A stretch of DNA of 64,000 nt from the NCBI GenBank assembly GCA_018222965.1, contig JAAEZH010000003.1:1-64000 (forward strand), written 5' to 3'. Shown here piece after piece: positions 36,018-45,033 of this stretch. Each line of letters starts with the position of its first letter. Within the stretch, counting starts at the first letter, position 1. The DNA comes from Bacteroidota bacterium (GTDB lineage Bacteria > Bacteroidota > Bacteroidia > Chitinophagales > Saprospiraceae). A program made the position numbers and the translations under genes. The notes beneath the pieces are model-generated. The model was not told where the DNA came from. It searched no databases and was given only the letters and a program-made list of their open reading frames with translations.

Positions 36018-39000
36018 ATGGAAAATCCCATTCTGAAAAATGCTGAAACACTCATTTTAAAAGGACTCGTATTCCTTTGGGGGTTCTGGGTATTGTTGGA
36101 ATTTTTACTACACAATCCACATGTATTTGAGGGAGTCCTTTCTCCGGCCTACGGCTCGCTGCAACTGGGGCTTGGCTTGGTCATTGGTGGTTCCTGTGGC
36201 TTTCTCTGGTATAAAAAAAGAAAGCGAAAAGACGGCATTCTCGAAATACCCTTTTTCGGAATAATCGTTCCGATCCTGACGCTGATATCCTCTCTAATCA
36301 TTCTGGCAGCTGTTCTTCCAAATTTAACTTCGATTGAATCGGGAAACATGGGATCCAGGCTTGGATACTTTGGCTTTTTCAGCAGCCTGATGCTATTGCA
36401 GTTATTTTTTATTGTTCTTACCGTTTATGGGCTTGGCCATTGGGTGTTGAACAAATTTCCCTATGTATATGGATCTGCTTTGCCGGTCTTGTCTATCGGC
36501 CTGGGGTTTGTCCTGTTGGGCGTAGTCCTGTTCTTAATAGGAGCCTTCGGATTCTTGAACATGTATGTTTGTTGGGTATTGATGGGACTTCTTTTTCTCT
36601 GGAGGGCAAAATCAAACGGGCGCTTTGCCTTTGACCTCCTCCTAAAACGGAAAACGATAAAGTTGGAAAGGGTGTGGCCGGTAGCTTTGTTTTTGTTGCT
36701 CGTGATCATTACCGCAATCTATATAATTGCAGCTACTAAACCTTATCCGGTTGGCTTCGACGGCAATATGGTTTATCTGAATCAAGCGGGTCTGGTAGCC
36801 GAATACGGAGGCTTACCTTTAAGTGAATCCCCTTATAACTGGGGACTGATCATGGGCCTGGGCCAAATTCTTTTCGGACAGGCGACTATCTCTATCTACT
36901 TATCGCAATTGATGAGTGTCCTGGTTTTATTTGCACTCTTCGTGTTTTTGAAAAGATGGTTAAGCGCCAATCATGCTTTGCTCGCTGCCAGTGTAGTGTA
37001 TTTGATCCCCGCCTTTAGATTTCATGCGCATGCAGATGAAAAGACAGATCTGGCATTCCTCTTCATAGCTATTTGCTCGCTCACCTTTGTTTTTCTCAAA
37101 AACAGAAAAGGGGCGAAAACAGCGGACTGGCCGATATTTGGAAATAAAAACTACCTAAACAAGTGGCTGCTGGCCGGATTATTAGCGGGATTTGCTTTCG
37201 GAATAAAATATACCGGGATATTGTTGATCATTTCCTTGTTGGGCTTGGCCTTTCATCAAAAAGGAAAGGAATCCGTTTTAGCCGGGTATTTTACGACTGT
37301 CTTTGGTGCCCTGTTTTGCTTTGGAATTTACCGATTTGCTTTTTTGCCATTGGAAGCATCTGATGCAATGATCATCGGAGGAGTAGCTATAACTATTGGA
37401 GTCTTGCTGATGCTAAAAGGCGTACAATGGAAGTACAGGGAACTTAAAAAGCCGGCACTTACTTTTGTTGCTCTTGCAGCCACAAGCTTTTTGGTGTTTG
37501 CTCCCTGGGTAGGATTGAATATAAGTCGGTCAGATAGTATTTCGGTTCAAAGCATGGTGTCTCCTGAAGAGTCTGGTGCTGAATTGATATTTCCTTTTCG
37601 GCAATTGGATGAAAGTAAGGTCGAATCACTGGTCGATAGTTTAAGTAGTATTCAGAATGATCCACAGCAGGGCATTGACTCCCTGAGACTCGAACGGTAT
37701 AAAGAAAGAACAGAATCTCAGGATACAGCCCCGGTGGAGGAATCTGAATTAAAAAAGACAACAGATGAACTTTATGAAAAAGGCGTCTACGAAGAACTAG
37801 TGCGTTATCTGGGGTATGAAGAAGGATTGTGGCGTTATACCTCCCTGCCCTTCGACATTACCAATAAGGTCAATACCAACTTTATACAGGGACATTATAT
37901 AAATATCGGATTCCTCTTCCTGCTGTTTTTACCCCTGTTTCTCTTTTCTCCTCCCGGAAGTCGTTGGAGTATTCTTAGAAATATAGGAGCCTTTTTAGCC
38001 ATTGCCGCCTGGACCGTGAGTAATTACTATTCTACTTTTGGCCAGAAGGGAATTCGAACGGAATCAGCAGTTGGGGATCAACTAAAAATGGGATTCTCCG
38101 ATCCGGAAAGTGGATTCGGAAATATACTCTTAAGTATTTATGAGCCCTTACTTTCAGTGGTGATGTGGTTTATGAATATGTTGAAATCCCCACTCGAATT
38201 TGGTGCCGGTTTGAGTTTCCCAATGGTGCTGGTTGCCATGCTTCTTCTTTTTGGCTTGCTCTTATATTTCCTTTGGCCCCGTCTGGGCAAAATGGAAAGC
38301 AGCTTTCGGACCATGGTGTTTTTTGTTTTGACCTTTATGTTTCTATGGTGGCTTATGGGCAATGGAGTGGTGTGGTATGGATTTTTGCTTTGGGCCTTGT
38401 TGCCTGCTGTTTTTGTATATAATTTGCATAAGCCTGCTTCTTTCTTAGGGGAATCAAATGTGAAGTTTGCCCGAGTATTTACCGGTCTTGTACTAGGTCT
38501 TTATTTTTTATTGGGTTTTAACCAGCACATGACTGGCATTTTTGACGATCGGGCAAAAGAAGACCTTTTCCACTGGCAGATGGTAAATTTTGCCACTGAC
38601 CCCGGGGTGGGAAAGAAAGAGGTCCTTGCTTCATACAACCCCTTCTTCAATGAAGCAATTGGCTATCTGAATGAGGATATGGATGCAAAAATCTTTGGTG
38701 TGAATACCTTTTTCAGGTACCACATTCGGGAAAATGATCGCCGGTTATACAACGATGCCGTACTGTCCAGATTTGATGAAATAATTTCCAAAGTCAGACA
38801 GGACCGGAATTTTATCAATACCTTAAAGAAAAACGGATATAAATACATTTTATACGATTTGCGCACAGCAGGTATTGATCAAACAGCAGAACAATCTCTG
38901 GTACACCGCTGCAATCGATTTGTTAACCTGCTGCTGCAATCTGAAAGAGTTGAATTACTGGTAACCGATAACTTTATAGAGGACAATGAAAAAGGAGATA

Positions 39001-39104
39001 AAACAGTGACACTCCCCAACGGCAAAAAATATCGCATACGAGCATCATTGACAGGCGATCCGGTAATGCCTGGATCTTTCGCCCTGTTTAGGATAGGTGA
39101 ATAA
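36018..39104 (+). CDS. Large polytopic membrane protein, GT-C glycosyltransferase-like
   Basis: A 1,028-residue protein when started at the ATG at 36018 (a TTG at 35991 is the longer option). It has about 17 hydrophobic segments with a soluble insert (~515-590) and a ~200-residue soluble C-terminus. The early loop YPVGFDGNMVYLNQAG, carrying an acidic residue after the first membrane helices, resembles GT-C enzymes that use polyprenyl-phosphate sugars. It starts a tight operon with a GT2, DUF2304 and a GT4 (gaps of 2-32 bases), which supports a glycan-assembly role. Donor and acceptor are unknown. Confidence 0.72.
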   Translation: MENPILKNAETLILKGLVFLWGFWVLLEFLLHNPHVFEGVLSPAYGSLQLGLGLVIGGSCGFLWYKKRKRKDGILEIPFFGIIVPILTLISSLIILAAVLPNLTSIESGNMGSRLGYFGFFSSLMLLQLFFIVLTVYGLGHWVLNKFPYVYGSALPVLSIGLGFVLLGVVLFLIGAFGFLNMYVCWVLMGLLFLWRAKSNGRFAFDLLLKRKTIKLERVWPVALFLLLVIITAIYIIAATKPYPVGFDGNMVYLNQAGLVAEYGGLPLSESPYNWGLIMGLGQILFGQATISIYLSQLMSVLVLFALFVFLKRWLSANHALLAASVVYLIPAFRFHAHADEKTDLAFLFIAICSLTFVFLKNRKGAKTADWPIFGNKNYLNKWLLAGLLAGFAFGIKYTGILLIISLLGLAFHQKGKESVLAGYFTTVFGALFCFGIYRFAFLPLEASDAMIIGGVAITIGVLLMLKGVQWKYRELKKPALTFVALAATSFLVFAPWVGLNISRSDSISVQSMVSPEESGAELIFPFRQLDESKVESLVDSLSSIQNDPQQGIDSLRLERYKERTESQDTAPVEESELKKTTDELYEKGVYEELVRYLGYEEGLWRYTSLPFDITNKVNTNFIQGHYINIGFLFLLFLPLFLFSPPGSRWSILRNIGAFLAIAAWTVSNYYSTFGQKGIRTESAVGDQLKMGFSDPESGFGNILLSIYEPLLSVVMWFMNMLKSPLEFGAGLSFPMVLVAMLLLFGLLLYFLWPRLGKMESSFRTMVFFVLTFMFLWWLMGNGVVWYGFLLWALLPAVFVYNLHKPASFLGESNVKFARVFTGLVLGLYFLLGFNQHMTGIFDDRAKEDLFHWQMVNFATDPGVGKKEVLASYNPFFNEAIGYLNEDMDAKIFGVNTFFRYHIRENDRRLYNDAVLSRFDEIISKVRQDRNFINTLKKNGYKYILYDLRTAGIDQTAEQSLVHRCNRFVNLLLQSERVELLVTDNFIEDNEKGDKTVTLPNGKKYRIRASLTGDPVMPGSFALFRIGE

Positions 39105-39106
39105 TT

Positions 39107-39787
39107 ATGAGATACGAGGATATTTGGACCCTGATCCCTGCTTACAATGAGGCAGGTATGATCCAGGAGGTTATTCGGGACCTTAAAGAGGCCGGATTCT
39201 CTAATGTGCTTATTGTCGACGACGGCAGTACGGATGATACATACAGTCTTGCCCTTAATGCCGGCGCACGGGTTTTAAAACATGTCGTTAATCGGGGGGC
39301 AGGAGCTGCTGTACAAACCGGATTGCAATATGCCAAACAACAAAACTGGAAATATTTGGCTATGATGGATGCAGATGGTCAGCACGCTGCTTCAGATATA
39401 AAGATTATGTATGATGCGATGGTTGAGGCAGACCTGGACCTGGTCGTTGGCAGTCGGTTTATGAATCTGGATAATGAAATTCCCACCAGTCGTCGCTTTT
39501 TCAATCGCATCGGCAACCTGATGACAAACCTGAGTTGTAAAGGACATTATACCGACTCCCAGTCTGGTCTCCGGTTTTTAAATAATCGGGCCCTTCAGGT
39601 CCTTGAATTACACATCGACGGCTTTGGATTTTGCAGCGAGATGCTTTATCAGGCCGAATTAGATGGATTAAAGATTGGTGAAATCCCTGCTCAGGTTCAA
39701 TATACAGCCTATTCAATGGGGAAAGGACAGGACTTTGAAGCGGGAATCACCACTGCTTTGATGTATTTGAGAAGAATATTTTTTTAA
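39107..39787 (+). CDS. Family 2 glycosyltransferase (dolichyl-phosphate-sugar synthase-like)
   Basis: A 226-residue GT-A enzyme without membrane anchors: IPAYNEAGMIQEVI, LIVDDGSTDDT, MMDADGQH (the DxD-type metal site) and VVGSRF. This pattern is that of polyprenyl-phosphate mannose/glucose synthases, which would supply the lipid-linked donor for the adjacent GT-C-like protein (start 2 bases after its stop). Confidence 0.88.
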   Translation: MRYEDIWTLIPAYNEAGMIQEVIRDLKEAGFSNVLIVDDGSTDDTYSLALNAGARVLKHVVNRGAGAAVQTGLQYAKQQNWKYLAMMDADGQHAASDIKIMYDAMVEADLDLVVGSRFMNLDNEIPTSRRFFNRIGNLMTNLSCKGHYTDSQSGLRFLNNRALQVLELHIDGFGFCSEMLYQAELDGLKIGEIPAQVQYTAYSMGKGQDFEAGITTALMYLRRIFF

Positions 39788-39819
39788 AGCAGGATAATCC
39801 TTGATAAAGCGGACAGCTT

Positions 39820-40170
39820 ATGGAATTTCGGTTTTTTCAAATCATTGTACCCCTGTTGTCTATCGTGTTTATCGCAAGTCAGACAAGCAGATTTTTTAAG
39901 GGAAAGACCCGAATTTTTGAAACGGTTGTAATCAATTTGTTTTGGATCGGAGTCGGTGTCTTCGCTCTGATCCCGGATGTGATATCCAATCTAATCGCTC
40001 GCGCTTTTGGGATTGAAAGCAATGTAAATGCCATCATCTTTTTAAGCATTGGGTTTATTCTGTTTTTCCAGTTTCGTCTTTACAATATGATCAAAGAACA
40101 AGAAAAAGAAATCACCATTCTTACCCGGGAAATCGCATTGAAAAACGACCGGAAAAATGAAGAGGGATAA
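39820..40170 (+). CDS. DUF2304 membrane protein
   Basis: A 116-residue protein with three transmembrane helices (residues ~5-22, 38-58, 70-88) and a charged C-terminal coiled coil. DUF2304 proteins commonly sit beside GT2 dolichyl-phosphate-sugar synthases, as here, and probably act as their membrane partner. No catalytic motif is visible. Confidence 0.83.
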   Translation: MEFRFFQIIVPLLSIVFIASQTSRFFKGKTRIFETVVINLFWIGVGVFALIPDVISNLIARAFGIESNVNAIIFLSIGFILFFQFRLYNMIKEQEKEITILTREIALKNDRKNEEG

Positions 40171-40176
40171 AGACGC

Positions 40177-41277
40177 ATGAAGATTCTTTTTGTACTGGAA
40201 CACTATCACCCCTACATTGGCGGGGCCGAACGTCTCTTTAAGGATTTAGCCGAATCGCTGGTTAGCGAAGGAGCTGAAGTTCAGGTGATCACCACACGTT
40301 TTGACAAGCGTCTTCCTGCCAAAGCGGTTCTAAACGGGGTGAAAGTCAAACGGATAACCTGCCGGAATCGGTTTCTCTTTACTTTTATGAGCCTTCCGGC
40401 TATCTGGCGTCTGGCCGGAAATTGCGATTTCATCCATACCACGACCTATAATGCCGCATTGCCAGCCTGGCTGGGGGCACGTCTCAGAAGAAAACCCATT
40501 ACGATCACTTTTCATGAGGTTTGGGGGAAATTGTGGCTCCGCCTCCCTTTTGCATCTGCTTTTTCCCGGCGCTTGTTTTACCTGTATGAGCAATTGATTC
40601 TCAAGTTGGGCTTTGATCGATATGTAGCTGTTTCCAATTCGACAAGGGATGCTCTGGTTGAACACGGTGTTGCTGCTGATAAAGTAATTCGCATTTATAA
40701 CGGACTGGATTACGAGTCTTTTAAAGGCTATGATTATGCGCCTTCCGGCGAATTTTGTTTCGCCTACTTTGGCCGATTGGGGATTTCTAAAGGATTGGAT
40801 CTGCTCCTCCCCGCAGCATCCAGGTATTTTGAGGAAGGAGGGGAAGGTCGAATGATCCTGATTATCCCAAAGACCCCCCAAAACGTATATAAAAAGGTAA
40901 TGGAACTGTTGGAGCAATATGCTTTGCATGACAGAACAGATGTCTGGCACGAACTGGACAGAGACAGTCTTTTTAAAAAGATCTGCCAGTGTACAGCAGT
41001 GGTAATTCCCTCATACAGTGAAGGATTTTGTTTTGTTGCTGCGGAAGCTGTTGCTATGGGAATTCCTGTTGTTTCTTCCCATCAGGCTGCCCTTAGAGAA
41101 GTGGTGACTGGAAAGCTGATCAGGAGTGAAGGGCAAAGTATAGAAGCTTATTTCAACGCATTAAACAGAGCTGCCGCTGGCGACTGGGATGAAATACCAG
41201 TCATTCGATATAGGATGCGTGATTCGGTAGCTGAGTATCTGAAGCTTTATAAGGGGCTTTCAAAAGACGCAAAATAA
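40177..41277 (+). CDS. Family 4 glycosyltransferase
   Basis: A 366-residue GT-B enzyme. N-terminal EHYHPYIGGAERLFKDLAESL is the acceptor side; YFGRLGISKGLDLLLPA begins the donor domain; VVIPSYSEGFCFVAAEAVAMGIPVVSS is the E-x7-E motif that binds the nucleotide sugar. It uses a retaining mechanism by family rule. Last gene of the operon, followed by a shared terminator. Confidence 0.88.
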   Translation: MKILFVLEHYHPYIGGAERLFKDLAESLVSEGAEVQVITTRFDKRLPAKAVLNGVKVKRITCRNRFLFTFMSLPAIWRLAGNCDFIHTTTYNAALPAWLGARLRRKPITITFHEVWGKLWLRLPFASAFSRRLFYLYEQLILKLGFDRYVAVSNSTRDALVEHGVAADKVIRIYNGLDYESFKGYDYAPSGEFCFAYFGRLGISKGLDLLLPAASRYFEEGGEGRMILIIPKTPQNVYKKVMELLEQYALHDRTDVWHELDRDSLFKKICQCTAVVIPSYSEGFCFVAAEAVAMGIPVVSSHQAALREVVTGKLIRSEGQSIEAYFNALNRAAAGDWDEIPVIRYRMRDSVAEYLKLYKGLSKDAK

Positions 41278-41312
41278 AAAAGCTGTACCATCATAGACGA
41301 TACAGCTTTTTT
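41276..41312. terminator. Bidirectional terminator between convergent genes
   Basis: AAAAAAGCTGTA pairs with TACAGCTTTTTT over a 13-base loop, starting at the GT4 stop and lying 19 bases from the end of the leftward small secreted gene. The A and T runs on either side let it serve both. Confidence 0.85.
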
Positions 41313-41330
41313 TAATTGACGTAAGGGAGA

Positions 41331-41663
41331 TTATCCCTCTTTAGCGTCGAGGATTTCCTGCCATTGGGTAGGTGTGATTACATCCTGACGAACACTTTGC
41401 TTCAACAGTTTGAACTGAGCTTTGTAAGCTTCAGGTGTGTCAAACGATTCCCAGTCGATGTTGGCAGAAATAGCCAAAATCTCATCTACCTGAGCCTGCG
41501 TTAGTGTGGTGAAAGTGTTGATTTTGTCAATGAGGCGTTGTGCTGGATCTCCTGGATTTACCAGTTCTGATTCGGCATTAGCCGTGGTTGCGGTCGCAGT
41601 GGCTGTGTTAGAATACATAACACCAGCTCCAACTACGAGAAGCATGAGAAGAAATTTTTTCAT
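41331..41663 (-). CDS. Small secreted protein of unknown function
   Basis: A 110-residue protein with a clear signal peptide (MKKFLLMLLVVGAGVMYS, cleavage in the Ala/Thr-rich ATATATTANA stretch) and a small helical mature domain (LIDKINTFTTLTQAQVDEIL; two predicted helices with a DIEWESF-like loop). It is not a family I recognise. A -7 box, TACTTTTG, reads leftward at 41713-41706. Confidence 0.7.
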   Translation of the reverse strand: MKKFLLMLLVVGAGVMYSNTATATATTANAESELVNPGDPAQRLIDKINTFTTLTQAQVDEILAISANIDWESFDTPEAYKAQFKLLKQSVRQDVITPTQWQEILDAKEG

Positions 41664-41705
41664 GGTCCTAGATTACAATTGTTAATTAAATAGGAGTTTC
41701 ACTTC

Positions 41706-41713
41706 CAAAAGTA
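41706..41713 (-). promoter_or_regulatory. -7 box of the small secreted protein gene
   Basis: TACTTTTG on the minus strand fits TAnnTTTG, 42 bases upstream of the start codon. No TTG is seen at the ideal -33 spacing, so support is partial. Confidence 0.4.
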
Positions 41714-41727
41714 CAAAAAAATAGTGT

Positions 41728-42435
41728 TTAACGCACGTTTTCTAGTAAAGTAAAAACAGCAGGGATATAAATGGCTTCACCTCCTGCATATTTTAAATTC
41801 GTTTGGAGCTTGGCATCGCCAGAGGAAATGACCTGAAAATATGCTTTCGGAAAGAAATGGTTAAGCTTTTCAAGGGATACTCCTTTAGGAGGCAAATTGC
41901 TAATAAAAACCTGCCTTAGCCTTTCCGGTAGTTCGCTAAACTTCCCATTTTCTACCCGGAAGTGATCCCGGATTCCATCCGACACCTCCACACAATACAT
42001 CCGCCCACGATTTCCCAAAAGTTTCTTTACGGCTGATTGAAAGGCCGGAAGGTGTTCGTCCAGTATTTGGTGAAGAACTCCGCGCATGTAGATATTCAAA
42101 TCACCCATCTTAGCAGAAATTTGGGCAACCGCAGCTTCATCTGTAATGTCCAGGACTCCAAATTCTATATTATCCGGATGTTGTTTGCTTTGGGCAATTC
42201 TTACAGCTTCGGCACTTACATCTACTCCCAAAACCCTCGGGAAGTGTTTGGACAAAAAAACCGATTGGGTGCCTGTACCACATCCCAGGTCGAGTATAGG
42301 CAGATCGGATGGCAAGTGACTGGAAAAGTAGGTATAGTCTGTTCCTACCGCTTCTTCAGCAGGTACATCCCATAATGCCTTTTTCTTACTACCGTAGGTC
42401 CGAATGTAATATTGATCCCAGTTTTTTCCGTACAT
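41728..42435 (-). CDS. SAM-dependent class I methyltransferase
   Basis: A 235-residue methyltransferase with LDLGCGTGTQSVFLSKHF (SAM loop, ~residues 48-65), GVDVSAEAVRIAQSK and a post-motif MRGVLHQILDEH in the active-site region. It begins 2 bases after the halogenase stop, so it is the last gene of the carrier-protein operon. It may methylate the halogenated acyl group or the sugar; the target is not evident. Confidence 0.83.
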   Translation of the reverse strand: MYGKNWDQYYIRTYGSKKKALWDVPAEEAVGTDYTYFSSHLPSDLPILDLGCGTGTQSVFLSKHFPRVLGVDVSAEAVRIAQSKQHPDNIEFGVLDITDEAAVAQISAKMGDLNIYMRGVLHQILDEHLPAFQSAVKKLLGNRGRMYCVEVSDGIRDHFRVENGKFSELPERLRQVFISNLPPKGVSLEKLNHFFPKAYFQVISSGDAKLQTNLKYAGGEAIYIPAVFTLLENVR

Positions 42436-42437
42436 AA

Positions 42438-43799
42438 TTATTGGTCAACGAGTTCAGCCTTTTTTGCACAAACTTTACTGACTTTGTCTACTTCCGGATG
42501 ACCGATCAAATGGCGATATTTGTCTATCATGTCCGGATTGCGAAGAATTTCAATGGCAGCAAGGTATTTCTCGTGGTTGCTAAAAAAGTCACCGGCAAGG
42601 ATCAGGTGCAAAATGGAATAAGCGGTTTCAAATTTTTGGAAACTGTATTTTTTCAATGTTTCCTGACCACCGGCAAAGTTGATGGAATCCGGATCATAAA
42701 ATGTGGTAACCAGCTTTTCAACCAATTTGTAAGCACCGTCAATTTGGCGATATGCCTCATCCATGAGGTCCATCTTGCCTTCCCTCAAATACTGGTCTAC
42801 TCCTTTGCTCACCAATTGGGCACCCTTCATTCCCAGGTAAATTCCACTGGAAAAAATCGGATCTATGAATCCGCCGGCATCTCCTACCAGTGCAAAGTTT
42901 TTACCATACTTCTGAGTAGAATAATAAGAGAAATCGCCATTCGCGGCAAGCGGATTAACCATCTCCGCATCCTTCAATACGGCAGATACTTCCGGAGAAG
43001 TAGCAATTTCCTGAAGATACAGGGCAGTTTGCCAGTCTTTATGGGATTTGGATAACAACTTGCGCTGCGCTTTGCTGTAATCCATATTAAGGGCTACGCC
43101 AATACTCAGTCGATCGTCTCCAACCGGGATCATCCAAATCCACCCGAGCTTTTCTCCTTCGAGGTGGACGATCTCGATATTGCCTTCTTCAAGGCTTTCG
43201 TTTAGATTCAGGTTTTTCCAGTGAGTGGATAATGCCACCCGTTTGTTTAATTTTTCGAAGGGCACTTTGGTCTTCATTTGACGCGCCATCAGGGAATCCT
43301 GACCGGAGGCATCAATAACCATCTTCGTCTGATAAGTATTCTCCTTACCGTCTTTGTCTTCAGCTACAACAGTGGAAAGCTGTCCTTCTTCTCCAAAATC
43401 TACCCGGAGCACCCGGGTTTCCTCCAGAACCTGAGCTCCTTTACTACGGCTGTTATGGAGCAACATATCATCAAATTCTGCCCGAACCACGTGGAAGGAC
43501 AGATAGCTGTCATCCTTAATTACATGTTTAAAACACCATTTGGAGTATTGCTCCCCATCAATATTGGAAAATTTCACGCCCGGCTTTCGGGTGAAGCGCG
43601 CTTTCATCTGATCGAGTACCCCCAGGTCTTCAAAGATGTTGTACAGAAATGGTAAAAGGGATTCGCCTACGTGCGGACGGGGAAATTTGGCTTTTTCCAG
43701 TACCAGGACCGTATAGCCCATATCCGCCAGACAGCTTGCTGTGGTAGAACCGGCAGGTCCACCTCCGATAATGATGCAATCAAAAATATTTTCTTTCAT
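42438..43799 (-). CDS. Flavin-dependent halogenase (PltA-like)
   Basis: A 453-residue FAD enzyme. GGGPAG (residues 12-17) binds FAD, GESLLP (45-50) is the halogenase-type loop, Lys72 in RKPGVKF is the likely catalytic Lys that forms the chloramine or guides HOX, W220-I-W222-M-I224-P225 is the diagnostic WxWxIP motif, and GDAGGFIDPIFSSG closes the flavin site. All these motifs are expected in halogenases acting on carrier-bound pyrrole or phenol, and WxWxIP argues against a simple monooxygenase. A flavin reductase partner is not nearby. A 79-base gap separates it from the dehydrogenase gene. Confidence 0.82.
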   Translation of the reverse strand: MKENIFDCIIIGGGPAGSTTASCLADMGYTVLVLEKAKFPRPHVGESLLPFLYNIFEDLGVLDQMKARFTRKPGVKFSNIDGEQYSKWCFKHVIKDDSYLSFHVVRAEFDDMLLHNSRSKGAQVLEETRVLRVDFGEEGQLSTVVAEDKDGKENTYQTKMVIDASGQDSLMARQMKTKVPFEKLNKRVALSTHWKNLNLNESLEEGNIEIVHLEGEKLGWIWMIPVGDDRLSIGVALNMDYSKAQRKLLSKSHKDWQTALYLQEIATSPEVSAVLKDAEMVNPLAANGDFSYYSTQKYGKNFALVGDAGGFIDPIFSSGIYLGMKGAQLVSKGVDQYLREGKMDLMDEAYRQIDGAYKLVEKLVTTFYDPDSINFAGGQETLKKYSFQKFETAYSILHLILAGDFFSNHEKYLAAIEILRNPDMIDKYRHLIGHPEVDKVSKVCAKKAELVDQ

Positions 43800-43878
43800 G
43801 GTTAGATTATAATTTGTAGCAGCCCTTTGAAATGTGGACTAAAATTAAGGCTTTATGGGGATATTTTATGCCTCGATC

Positions 43879-45033
43879 TTATTTCAATCTCATGTGGGTA
43901 GCCAAAATATTCCGAAGTACTTCTGTGGTGCCGGAATATAAGCTGTCGCCAACTGCATCCCTTAACAGTTGTTGTGCTTCGTGTTCTTCGCGGTATGCTT
44001 TGCCGGCATATAGCTGCATCAGTTGGGTGGCAAAACTCCGGAAAGTTTCGCTGAGCTGGACTTTAGCCATAGCCGCATCCATTCCGGCAGGTTTTCCTGC
44101 ATCGAGTTTCCAGGCAGCTTTCAGGGTAAGCAGCCTCGCCGATTCTATCTGGATCTTTAAATTGGCAAGCGGGTGTGAGACCGCCTGATTGGAAGCGATT
44201 GACTTTCCGCCCGACTTTCTGGTTCTTGCAAAGGATATCGCTTTTTCCAGTTGTTTTTCCATGGCGCCCAAATGAAGCGCTCCCAGACAAATCCGCTCCC
44301 ATTCCATGGAGGTATTGAAGATCATACCCCCTGCGCCCTCTTTGCCCAATAATCCCTGCCCACCAATGAGTGTGTCTGTAAACCGGAATTCTCCCATCTG
44401 GCAGGTGCGCACTCCAAACTTTTCCACTTTCTCACTCGCGAAAAAATCCTGCTTCCCTTTTTCAAGAAGGAAAGCAGAAATGCCTCCAAAGAAACCTTTT
44501 CCGGGAGTAGTTGTGAAATAAGCCAGTACAACATCCGCCACTGGTCCGTTGGAGCAAAAGTTTTTGTGGCCATTCAGAATATATCCCTCCGGACCTTTTA
44601 CGGCGGCGGCTTCCATGTTGAAGGCATCGGAACCCGAACTGGCTTCTGTCATGGCATTGGCTGCGATCCATCGCCCGTCAGATAGTGCCGGTAAAAAGTA
44701 ATTTTTCTGTTCCTCGCTGCCAAACAACTGGATCGGTACCACACAAGCCAAAAGGTGGGCAGCAAGCGAGAAATTTAAACCGCTGTCTGCACTTCCATAC
44801 CCCAGCGCTTCGAGAGCAACTACGGTAGAAACAGCATCCAGTCCGCGTCCGCCGTACTCTTTTTTTACGAGCATCCCGGGCAATTTGAGTTGGCCGCAGG
44901 CTTCCCATAAACTGCGGTCGAAGAATTGCGCTTTGTCTCGATCCAGAGCTCCCGGAGTGAGTGTCTCCTCCGAAAAGGCAATGATCTCTTCGCGCAGACT
45001 TTCTTGTTCTTTGCTAAGGGAAAAGTCAATCAT
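43879..45033 (-). CDS. Acyl-CoA dehydrogenase-like flavoprotein, prolyl-carrier oxidase (PltE) type
   Basis: A 384-residue acyl-CoA dehydrogenase-fold protein: MTEASSGSDAF (flavin loop), KNFCSNGPVADVVLAYF and a C-terminal GDSLYSGTTEVLRNIL. The usual catalytic Glu of short-chain enzymes is not at the YxGT-adjacent position; instead Glu244/Glu246 in SMEWERICLG occupies the isovaleryl-CoA-dehydrogenase/PltE/RedW site. The partner genes (adenylation enzyme, carrier, halogenase) suggest oxidation of an aminoacyl thioester, as PltE turns prolyl-S-PCP into pyrrolyl-S-PCP. It overlaps the adenylation gene by 8 bases. Confidence 0.8.
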   Translation of the reverse strand: MIDFSLSKEQESLREEIIAFSEETLTPGALDRDKAQFFDRSLWEACGQLKLPGMLVKKEYGGRGLDAVSTVVALEALGYGSADSGLNFSLAAHLLACVVPIQLFGSEEQKNYFLPALSDGRWIAANAMTEASSGSDAFNMEAAAVKGPEGYILNGHKNFCSNGPVADVVLAYFTTTPGKGFFGGISAFLLEKGKQDFFASEKVEKFGVRTCQMGEFRFTDTLIGGQGLLGKEGAGGMIFNTSMEWERICLGALHLGAMEKQLEKAISFARTRKSGGKSIASNQAVSHPLANLKIQIESARLLTLKAAWKLDAGKPAGMDAAMAKVQLSETFRSFATQLMQLYAGKAYREEHEAQQLLRDAVGDSLYSGTTEVLRNILATHMRLK

